The notes below the pieces were generated by a model. It was not told the origin of the DNA. It saw only the letters and a list, made by a program, of their open reading frames with translations, and did no database searches. 64,000 bases of DNA from Leptoclinus maculatus (Eukaryota; Chordata; Actinopteri; Perciformes; Stichaeidae): NCBI GenBank assembly GCA_032191485.1, contig JAVDOI010000007.1, forward strand, positions 1,695,729 through 1,759,728, given 5' to 3'. The position numbers were made by a program, and so were the translations under genes. Positions 32,946 to 43,025 of the stretch are shown here, in pieces. Each line of letters begins with the position of its first letter. Positions within the stretch are counted from its first letter, which is position 1.

Positions 32946-33438
32946 TGGGCCCTATTCCTCTAACTGAGTTAGCAGGATAAGTTTGAGGATGAGATTGCAC
33001 ACTTCAGGCTTTTCGGTTCCACGAAGCAAGTTTGGCAAAATCACCATAGCAACACATCAATAAGCGTGAACCTGCTCCAGAGCAGGCTCACTGAAGGAAG
33101 CTGGATAAGTTTGCCACTCCCCCGGAAAGAAATGTCATCTCCCTTCCTCATCCCATTGATGAAGGAGCGATATTAGTTAGATTAACGTTTTATAGGGAGA
33201 GAGTTCTTCGAGATCGGTCCGTGTACGTTTTGATCGTCTGTTTTACCGTTCATTCGATGAAACGAAAATACGGAAATGTCCGTATTTTAACGGTAAAACA
33301 GATGACTAAAACGTACACGGACCGAGATCGCCAAGATCGCCAAGATCCGCTATCGATTCTGCCGACAAGGAATCATTTATTTACAAGACCTTCTCGAGTC
33401 ATACATTGTGAACACCACACGAGCATTGACCGTCTCAC
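32946..33438 (+). mobile_element. PIF/Harbinger transposon 5' fragment with internal hairpin
   Basis: It starts at gggccctattcctc (Harbinger-like terminus). Nucleotides 33161-33215 encode DEGAILVRLTFYRERVLRDR, and 33345-33435 encode RQGIIYLQDLLESYIVNTT with RALTV. These are N-terminal blocks of Harbinger transposases. Between them, 33212-33250 and 33289-33329 form a near-perfect inverted duplication that has replaced the normal coding sequence. The element is cut off at 33438 by the next hAT-like element. Confidence 0.75.
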
Positions 33439-34566
33439 CAGGGGCGGACTGGGGGAAAAAAGTGGCCCGGGAGTTACTGTGTCAGACCGGCCCACTCTGT
33501 ATTTTTTCTCTCGCATTAATGCATAGTTTATCGCGTGTTAATTCATGGAGCAGACATTTTTATCACAGTGTTTTTAGTGTATAGGTTAAGGACTGTGGTC
33601 TTTATGGCAATTTGATTATTTGAAGACATCATAAAGATATTTAACTTTCTCATCTGAAATTACACGAGCTCTGCTCTGTGATGTCTTTCCTTGTCTCTCC
33701 CCCCTGTGTCACGGTGTGGGTACATCGCACTGGTGAAATCAGAATACCCTTATTTGATTGGCTAAACTGCATCACGTGACGTGATTTACAACGCATTGGT
33801 CGGTGTTGAGTAGGCTAGAGCAGTGGTCCCCAACCACCTGATAGATGTTTTATTTTGAATAATGACCGGATTCTCTCCCAATTTCATCCGCCTGTGGCTC
33901 TTGACACGTGTCAAGACGCTTGTCTCGGTCACGTGATACGTTAATTAAGCCCACAAGTTAGCGAAAAGCGAAAATGAGTAAAAAACTTTCGGAGAGCTTC
34001 TTTGCAAAGGGGAAAAGCCCACTAAGGAGACAGAAGAAGAGCCTACAACTTCCAAGAAAAAGAAAGCTTCATTTAACAGACAATATCAGGAGTCTAATTA
34101 AATATCAAGGAGTAATTCTGACGCGCCAAACCCGCTCTGCATAATATGTGGCGACAGAGGAAGAGGAAGATCAGCTGCTGGAGATTGTAAATGACGGTGG
34201 CCTTAAAAGTATGTTTGAGACAACAACTCTGCTGGTGTTTTGGATTGACATTTAATGAATAAACACCTAAAACAAAGTTAGACTGACGGAAGAGATTAGA
34301 TGAGTAAAGAAGTTGGAAACCATGAGTGTGAATACAGATCGCGAGGAGTAGTATAAACTTCAGTCAGTGATTACTGACTTTGGGTATTTAGGTATTAGAG
34401 TAAATTTAACGTGTTCCGTGAAGCATAGAATATAGTCGGGGCCGGCGATGTCAGAGGGAGGGTCGGTTGGTGATGGAGGTGGGCCGGTATTGGACCATCC
34501 CAACCCCGTCGGCCTACCGGGGATTTCCCCGGTATCCCCGATGGCCAGTCCGCCCCTGTCTCAGGT
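33431..34566 (+). mobile_element. Non-autonomous hAT element containing a Buster remnant
   Basis: The inverted termini aggggcggactgg (33440) and ccagtccgcccct (ending about 34557) face each other. Flanking octamers gtctcacc and gtctcagg match at 6 of 8 positions, consistent with an aged hAT duplication. Inside, from about 33974, the text MSKKLSESFFAKGKS with frameshifts, and further on EEDQLLEIVNDGGLKSMFET, belong to a ZBED5/SCAND3-like transposase with its middle deleted. Confidence 0.7.
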
Positions 34567-36084
34567 TTCTCAGCGGGTGTGTCGCTGAGTGGGGAGAACC
34601 GGGTTGAAACGTGAAGTGGTTGGTGGTGAACCTCGTGCTTCTGCTCAGACTTCTGCTTCCTTCTGAGCAACTGTTGGATGAAGCGAGAAGTCGCTGAAAG
34701 ATGGAGCGAGCTATGAGTGTTTAAATGTTTAAATGTACAGCAGCTAATTAGCTGCTGCTTGTACTGAAGAATATCACACAGTTAACTTAGTTTAGCTGGA
34801 GCTGCGAAAGTATGCTATCAGACAACCGATACGCTGGCAACAGGAAGTGAGACAATACGCCTATACCGTAACATGTCAGCACACCAACATCACGTTTAAT
34901 GCTGGGAAGACGGCCTATGACGTTATTACGTTATTTTAACCCAAACCATAATCTTTTCCTGAACCTAAACAAGTAGTTTTGTTGCCTTAACATAATCAAG
35001 TAGTTTCATTTCACAATGTTAACCGCATGTTAAAAACTGCAACTGTTTTCGCAAAATGATACGTCATTTATAACTAGAAAATGCATTTCCTGCTGAAAAT
35101 GCGTTGGAATGCTGAAAGCTGAAATTAATCGCAAAAGAATCGCTGAAAATATAGAAATGGGAGACTACCTGTCTGAAAAATGTTGAAGGCCGAAAGCATT
35201 TAAACTGCACTGCTGAAAACCCTTCTAGTTGAAATGTCTAACTATGGTGTCTGTAACTGAAAGTATGAGGAAGAAGAAGGCTTTGAAAGTTGAAGAAGTT
35301 TAACAGGATTTGAAGATTTTCTCCATAGACATCCCATTACATTTTTTTTTTAAAAACCTTAATAATTCAAAAAGTTTAAAGATTACAAATATGAAAACTC
35401 ATATCACCCCTCTCCTGAAAGCTGAACATTTTGATATTTGAACGGTTTCTGTAGCTCAAACAATTTTCAGTAGTAGAAGTTGTAGTTGTAGTAGAAGTAT
35501 TAGTAATTAGAAGAAGTAGTAGAAGTAGTAGTATCAGTAGTCGTAGTAATAGCTGTAGTAGTGGTCGTAGTATTAAATATAACAGTAGTAGTAGTAGTAA
35601 TACTAGAAATATTAGCAGCAGTAGTAGTAGTTGTCGCAGTATTAGTAAGAGCATTAATTATTTCAACAAAAAAGCCTAATTTTTAGCTTAATGTTTAAAT
35701 ACAGTTAATCCATGGGGCTTTTATTTTGAAAGGGTGGGGCTGGGTGGGGGAGAGAGGAGGAGAGGAGACAGAATGTCATTCTATGTCATAGAATGTTCTC
35801 TGTGATGTCATGGAATCTATGTCATAGAATGTTCTCTGTGATGTCATAGAATGTTCTCTGTGATGTCATAGAATCTATGATCTATGGACATACCAGGCAT
35901 TTAACAGAAATCATCAGTTTTCCTTTCTGTTGTCATAATATCTGTGATTTTACCTACATCATTTTCTATTTATCTATATCATTTCCTCACTGTTTCCCAT
36001 TTTGTATCCATTAGTTTCTCATAAATCTAGTGTCAACAGTAGTGACCCTAAATTACAACTAGCAACATTGTTTTATTGTGGGAA
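34567..36084. repeat. Gene-free DNA with simple repeats
   Basis: The stretch 35461-35655 is an irregular (GTA)n-type trinucleotide repeat (gtagtagaagtagtagtatc). The stretch 35772-35880 has about three tandem copies of atgttctctgtgatgtcata. The rest shows no supported gene. The Leu-rich minus frame through the GTA repeat is an artefact. Confidence 0.75.
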
Positions 36085-36215
36085 ACAATTCCAGACATTA
36101 ATGTATGAGGCTTACAAACCGAACAATACGTTTGAATAATACTAATGCATTTGGAAAATGCAGAAGCTTAAATTGTAGGAAATATAATGTTTTCTGCACT
36201 CACTAGGAGACAATG
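36085..36215 (+). repeat. Dispersed repeat, inverted partner of 58200-58310
   Basis: Phrases atacgtttgaataat and gcatttggaaaatgcagaag, then cttaaattgtagg, reappear in reverse complement at 58208-58300 with modest divergence. They lie just upstream of the hAT terminus here, and downstream of the related hAT fragment in the other locus. Confidence 0.75.
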
Positions 36216-36509
36216 GGCTGTGTGACCTCTGAACCGGAACAAAAAGAACCACAACAAAAAACAGCTGGGGCTCCGCAAGTGTTCTGAGAGGCTAACTAGC
36301 TTCACGGGAAAACAACAGCAGCAACAAGCATTCTGCTACACAATCAAGGGCCATTCAGATATTAGATGAAAAAAAATGAACCAGTTGACTTACCAAATCC
36401 TGATCACATCCTCCTTTCTTTGTTGACAAAGAGTTTCATCCCACAGTTAAATCCCAACTCACAAATCCGTTTCTCCTCCAATTTCAGCCATTGAGTGTTA
36501 AAAAAAACA

Positions 36510-37345
36510 GTGGCGGGCCGTCAGGGCCTGCAAAGCCTTCTCTGCTGGCCTAAACAGAATCACAAAGTTATAGCTATTTTATAATTTAATAATTTTTCTT
36601 AAATACACTACATGTATCATAATTTATAAAAATATTTTTCCCATTATCTTATTTTCTCATTGCACAGCTACTGTCTTCCTCAGTTGCTCTGCTTCCAGTG
36701 CAGCTTGTTTTAAGTAGAGCTTTTATCCAATCAGATTTCACCTCTGTGTCTCTAGGTAGAAGAGAGGCCCGAGGCCTGCAGACTCACAAGTGAATCCATG
36801 TGCAGTTTAAGTGAATGGGGACAATATTGTTGATTGTCATAGTGTCAAACCAATCAGATCTTTAGTTTGACATGTTGGGCGTATTCTTTCAGTGTCAGCA
36901 CCCGCTAGCCGGCCCACAACTACGTCAGCATTACGTGCAGCTCAGAGTCCAGGTGCAGAGTGTGCTGTGATTGGTCAGTGGGCGAGCACGTGACTAAAGT
37001 GAAACGAAACTTAACTAGCCAGCAGAGCTTAGTCTGAGTAGTGAGAGTTCAAATTGAAAGATATGGAAGAAATTATAGCATTTGTAGGGTTTTGCTTGGT
37101 GTAGTTTATTTATTTTTTACCTAGCTTTGTTTTTTGAACACTCAATGGCTGAAGGAGGAGAAACAGATTCAGTGGCGGAGTTACTGATAACACCTTTCTC
37201 AAGAAAGGACATTTCAGGAAAAGCTGGACATCGTAAGAAATGGTCAGTCAACCCCACAGCTGGCAGCCCTGACTCAGCCAGGAAAAGGATTTGTATGAAC
37301 GGTATTTCTGTCTGACAGCGTCGGAGAAGCGTTGCACATTTTATG
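36510..37345 (+). mobile_element. ZMYM1-like hAT transposon, 5' part
   Basis: It begins cagtggcgggccgtcagggc, a hAT-type terminus. After a 5' leader of about 600 bp, the frame from 37144 reads MAEGGETDSVAELLITPFS. It then continues in another frame as RTFQEKLDIVRNGQSTPQLA and LTQPGKGFV, the N-terminus of fish TTF/ZMYM1-type hAT transposases. Frameshifts and stops break it before the catalytic domain, and no matching 3' terminus was found. Confidence 0.7.
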
Positions 37346-37849
37346 GCTGAATGTGTTTCATTTTAACTGAGCTCCTGGTGTTTGGAGCTACGCTACGCTA
37401 ACCTGAGGACGCCATAGCACGGCAGGACACAAGCTACGGGGCTTTTGAAAACTTTTGGAGAGACTCGAGTGGATCTACAACTCAACGAACACGTTCGCAG
37501 GGAAACAGCTCCACAACCGCGTCCCGACGTGCGGTCTGCGCCGGCCGGTACCCTGGCGGAGGAGGGAACCCGGCCCCGCTGCCAACCTGCCGCAGCAGAC
37601 CGGTGAAATACAACTGGGGAGGCTCGACTGTCATCACCTGGCGTGCGTCCATGAATCGAGAAGGACTTCTTACTGGAACTGAAACGATGTACTGGGATTA
37701 AACTCTTTAAGTTTCAGTAAGTGACAAACTGCGTGTGTTTGTTTACATAGTAACTAATACTTGTTTTATTTACAGATGTCCACCTTGAAAATATGGCAGA
37801 TCTTCTGAAACCGGCTCCTGTGTGGCTTTGACAACGACATTTAAAGAAG
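37346..37849. other. GC-rich stretch of unknown origin
   Basis: The stretch 37440-37680 is noticeably GC-rich for this window and has short open frames with no recognised domain. It ends at an acceptor-like tttatttacag near 37776. It could be transposon-derived leader sequence or a lost exon; no function can be assigned. Confidence 0.35.
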
Positions 37850-37985
37850 GAAAGGGAGATGATGGTTGTATATAAAGAACATTGTTTATATTTATATTGT
37901 GCTTAATAAATACAAATTAATTGTTGCCTGTGTCGCCTGGTCTTCTTTGTGCTCTAAGTGGAAACAGTTGATGTGTTACTATGAT
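37850..37985 (+). repeat. Dispersed repeat, inverted partner of 32590-32715
   Basis: Contains aaagaacattgttta, gcttaataaatacaaa and taattgttgcctgtgtc, followed by gatgtgttactatgat. The same order appears on the opposite strand in the cfap161-like intron 1. The embedded AATAAA could act as a polyadenylation signal. Confidence 0.8.
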
Positions 37986-38009
37986 TAAGTATTTAATTGC
38001 TACATATTG

Positions 38010-38405
38010 AACTGTGGGCATTTCGACATTGAAAACACGTTGAAAATACGGTGACGTTGAAAATACGGTTAAAAGTGGTTCAAAAGTGAAAGTTTTTTCT
38101 TTTTTTGAAGACGTTGATTAAACGTTCACGGTTAGACCAGATTTCAACGGGATTTGCAATACTGGCTTTCAATTGATAAATGTGGATGTGGTTTCTTAGT
38201 AAGCCTCTAAAATGATGATATACTATTATTAGCACAATGTAGAGGACGAAACATTTTAGTATTGCAAATCCCGTTGAAATCTGGTCTAAGCGTGAATGTT
38301 AAATCAACGTCTAAATAGTCGGCGAAAAAACTTTCACTTTTGAACCAATTCTGAACGTCTTTTCAACGGTGGGCGTAGACGTCTTTTAAACGTCTTTTCA
38401 ACGGA
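38010..38405. mobile_element. Foldback (palindromic) MITE
   Basis: Left arm 38077-38162 and right arm 38258-38346 are reverse complements over about 85 bp with few mismatches. For example, agaccagatttcaacgggat on the left pairs with atcccgttgaaatctggtct on the right. The arms are separated by about 95 bp and flanked by further acgtcttttcaacg-type words. There is no coding potential. This fits a foldback miniature element. Confidence 0.85.
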
Positions 38406-39084
38406 AAAATGCTCACGGGAGATAGTATACACAGTAAACATTGCAGCTGCTAAACAACAGCATATTAGCATTGTCTCTGTGAGCTTGTTAATGTTAGCAT
38501 GTAACTCTATGTACTGTACATCCTCAAAGAGGCAGTATGTTGGTCTTGTTCGTTGATAACTGGAATGGAAAGTATTATGATACATGATACATATATTATG
38601 ACACAGGGCCCCTCTGCATGACAGATAATCAGGAGGATGGGTAATAATGTAGGACGCCCTTATCGAGCATATTTTCAATAATCACATCACCACAAACTAA
38701 ATGGCACACTATTTATTGAGGCGTTCAGGGCCCCTGGGGCAGTTGTTTTTTTCTTCAAATCAAAAGCATTAAAAGGGAGAAGTTTTGAGATTGAACATTA
38801 TAATTTATACTTATGCTATAATAATTAACATAAAAGGAATCGCAATGCTAGTGAGCAACCTCCCTTTAAATACCTAGAAGTCCTAGAAGGCCACCATAAA
38901 GTAACAACTGAAAAATGAAATGTTGTTCCAGTATGTATATAGACCCACACACCATACAAAACCTGGATAAAGTTATTTTTTGACGTTATTATGTATCCCT
39001 ATACAACAATAGTAAATCTGCAAACTTATCAAACTTAACATTCATTCCTCGTCAGCCTGTCCAAATACATTGGGCAAATAAAGC
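38406..39084. other. No gene recognised
   Basis: AT-rich intergenic DNA between the foldback element and the LINE; nothing supported. Confidence 0.5.
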
Positions 39085-40555
39085 TTTAACCACATTAAAC
39101 TTAGCTTTATTAAATGTCAGGTCTCTGTCAGGAAAAATGTTTTGAATCAATGATTTTATTGTTAGGCACAAACTGGACATTTTGTTTTTAACTGAAACTT
39201 GGTTAAACTAAGATAACAGAGCAGCTGTTCTTATTGAATCAACACCTCACAACTTCAGTTTCATGAGTGAAACAAGAGCGCAGAAGAAAGGAGGTGGAGC
39301 TGCTATTTTATTTAATGATTCTCTTCAATGCAAGCAGATGTCCTTTGGTCATTTTAGTTCTTTTTTTTTTTTTTACTTCTTACCTAATCATCACCAAAGG
39401 TCTAAACATTTCCACGGTCGCTGTGACTGATGTTGCACTCTCTGATCATTTCTGTGTTTTCTTTGAGAGTGCAATCTCCTTGCACACAAATGTCCAAACC
39501 GAGGTTGTGACAAAGCGTTACATCTCTGAAAACACCGGTGAACTATTTATTCAGAAGTTCTCCTCCACACCAGCCCTCTCTTGCATCTCAGCCAATGAGC
39601 TTGTAGATAGCTTCAATTCTAAAGTTAACAATGTTATTGATGCCATTGCACCCACTAAAGTGAAGGTTGTCTCTGGTAAGCAAAGGTCTCCTTGGAGAAA
39701 TGCCACGCTGGTCAGAATAGAGAAACAAGAGAAACGAGAGTGTCCAACCTGAACAGCCATATCAAGACAATTACTAAATCAGCCTCCTATCACCTGAAGA
39801 ATATATCAAGGGTTAGAGGACTTATGTCTCAACAGGATTTGTAAAAACTTGTCCATGCATTTATCTTCAGTAGACTGGACTACTGTAACGGTGTGTTTAC
39901 AGGTCTCTGTAACAAGTCAATCAGAAAGCTGCAGCTGATTCAGAACGCTGCAGCTCGAGTCCTCACTAAGACCAAGAACGTGGATCACATCACTCCAGTT
40001 CTGAGGTCTTTACACTGGCTTCCTGTCCAACAAAGAATCAACTTTAAAATCCTGCTGTTGGTTTATAAAGCACTGAATGGTTTAGGGCCAAAATACATCT
40101 CTGATCTGCTGCTACCTTATGAACCATCCCGACCCCTTAGGTCGTCTGGGACTGGTCTACTTTCTGTTCCCAGAGTCAGAACTAAACATGTGAAGCAGCG
40201 TTCAGTGTTTCTGCTCCACATATCTGGAACAAAGTCCAGAAAGCTGCAGGTCTGCTGAGACCCTCAGCTCCTTTAAATCAAGACTGAAGACTTTCTGTTT
40301 GCTGCCTTTAATTGAACCACATTCAAGGATATTAATCAATCTCCGACATTTTTGCATTTTACTACTGTATTTTATTTCTTACACTGCTTTTTAGTGCTTT
40401 AATGTTCAATGAATGTTCTTAATTGTTTTTAAATCTCCTTTTCTTATGCCTTATGTTTTGATGCTTTTAATGGTTTCATGTGAAGCACTTTGAATTACCG
40501 TGTTGTTGAAATGTGCTATACAAATAAACTTGCTTTGCTTTTGCTTTTGCTATGT
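39085..40555 (+). mobile_element. L2-like LINE with internal deletion of the reverse transcriptase
   Basis: The 5' part (from about 39100) encodes endonuclease fragments in shifted frames: LNVRSLSGKMF, HKLDILFLTETWLN, GGGAAILFNDSLQCKQMS. Frame 39267-39752 then jumps at about 39748 directly into the reverse-transcriptase C-terminal region (LNSHIKTITKSASYHLKN), omitting the catalytic core. Frame 39893-40258 encodes the terminal CNKSIRKLQLIQNAAARVLT and SLHWLPVQQRINFKILLLVY. The tail ends with aataaacttgctttgctttt, typical of L2. It is the same family as 5430-6672 and shares its TAA. Confidence 0.9.
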
Positions 40556-40680
40556 CTAATATGGCTTATTATATTTGAAGATTGTGCACAGTGCAGTGAT
40601 ACAAGATCGCCATCTAATGTTGAACTGGAAACATTACAGCAGATTTTTTTACTTACAGTGTGACCTGGCCTTTCTGTGTG

Positions 40681-40796
<116 letters not shown>

Positions 40797-41110
40797 CTGC
40801 TACCCATATTAGAAGAGTGACCTTTGCAACATGCTCCTCCCTCCTCACTTAAAGACATGGTGGTGAAGTACTTTGTGTGTTGTCCAATAATTAACCACTG
40901 GACTGATAAAGCAGAAATAGGAGAAAGAAAGAGAAGGAAAGACAGGTCAGATAGAAAAGTAAACTCAGCAAAGAAAGAGGAAGGACGTTGACTCAGCAGT
41001 TGCAGTTTGAGGGGAAAAAGAGGAAGAGGACAGCCCCGACAGAGTACGAGTGTGTGCACCGAGTGTGTGCCGAGTTTCTCGTTTTGTTGCTTTTTGCTGC
41101 CGCCTGCTCC

Positions 41111-42991
41111 ATGGAGGACTCACAGGTGGCCAGGTTCGTAGAGCTGAACAATGGCACACGGATGCCAGTTTTGGGTCTTGGGACATGGAAGGTACTCTAA
41201 ACCCTCTTTCCTATCTTTTATTCTCAATTTTGGGCATTTTTGCATACTATTTGACTCTTTGTTTATGTGTTGCAAATGCATGTATTTTAGGTATTTACCG
41301 AAAGAAGTCTGCCAAGGGAGGCAATTGAAAATACCGGCTTCTGATAGGCAGATTATTTGCCCCCCTCAAGGTCAAATGGCAAGCTCCCTCATTGGCTGCC
41401 TACACATCCCAACCATTGATGTATAAAGAGAACTGGACGTTGGGAGGTGGCGCCACATTCAGAAAGTTGCTCAATGGCACATGAAGCAAAAAAAGTTTGA
41501 CTTCCACATAAAGAATTTATTCCTTTTTTTTCATTGAAAAAAGGGTTACAGACATCTCTTCCCCAATGTAAGTCTTTTGGGCCCAATGGCATCATGTGAC
41601 GGACTTGGAAATTGACGAGTTAGCACTTTAAACATTTAATTCAAAGTTTCACCAGCATCAAAATGTCTGGTTGTTGCATGTTCGGTTCTCAGTATCGATA
41701 TTCTAACAGCGGAGTCAAGTTCTGCAGAATTCTACATAATGTTTCACAGGAACAGGTGTTTCAGACAGTGACCGTGTTAACTTTTGACTTTAAGTCGAAA
41801 GTATCCGTGGTTGCTCGTAGTAACTCACGTAAAGAGTTGGTGCGGATAATAAACAGATATTTTTAATTAAAGGCTTTTAAGAGGACACCTACGTGTTCTG
41901 TTGGTGTTTCCAACAGTTGGCGTCACTACGAGCAACCACAATGCATTCGGCTGAGTCGCTGGTTAACGCAGACACCCGTTGAACTGAAACCTCGGCTATG
42001 ACTGATTAATCGTGTTGACTACCACTGGACTGTTTGTAGCGTCCATTTTAAAAGTGAATAAAGTCAAAGTTAATATTTATGTTCCTACATAGCTTGACAA
42101 AGCTATTGCACTTCGCCGTACTTCTGCGTGTGCACACTTGCGTACAGCTGTTCACAAACTGTAAAAGGGTCTACAGTTTGACATTTAGGGAAATTAGCTT
42201 ATTTTGCTGTCTTGCCAAGAGTAACATAAGATTATTAACATTCTCAAATGTTATATGAGTGGTATCGATATTCTTATCCCAGCAAGAAAGTGAGTGAAAA
42301 TAGATTATATTAAAAAACTGTTTCTTAACTTTATTAATATGGCAGATAGTGGTGAAGGTGGGCCTATTTTATAATTTGTTTTGCTTCTTGCAGTCCTCTC
42401 ATCTTCCCCGCACCTCGGTCCAGGGTGCGGCGGAGGCTGCCATTGCGGCTGGCTATCGCCACATAGACACCGCTCACACCTACAAAAATGAGGTTGATAT
42501 CGGCAAGGCTCTGCGCTCCAAGATACAGCAGGGCGTCATCAGGCGCCAGGACATGTTCATCGTCAGTAAGGTGGGTGGTGCAACAAGTGTTGCAGCAATG
42601 CCGGTGAGCAACATGAGGAGGGGAAATTATACAGTATTTGTTTACACAACTGATATATATATATTTTTTAAAAACATTTTTTGTTGCCTATGGAAGAGGA
42701 TTAGGGCCACAAAGTCAAAACTCTGACAATGAAGTCAGAATCCATTACAGATTTATTTAGAGTAAAAAGCTGAACAAGCCAACAAGCAGAACATCAATCT
42801 GCAAAAATGCAGTTTTCTACTGTTTGGCGAGCAGCCATCCATCCTTGTCCACTGCAGGTAACGTTAAAGATGCCATACGGAGTTTGATAATAAGAATAGT
42901 TTAATAAATGAAAGATAATCATAATTGTTTAATTGCAAATGTATTTTAAAGATTTTGGAACTTCTTGTATTGCTGCTCAAGAAAGACTATT

Positions 42992-43025
<34 letters not shown>

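Noticed and set aside
35376..35654. Leu-rich hydrophobic 92-residue frame resembling a membrane protein
   Set aside because: Product of the irregular GTA trinucleotide repeat read on the minus strand.
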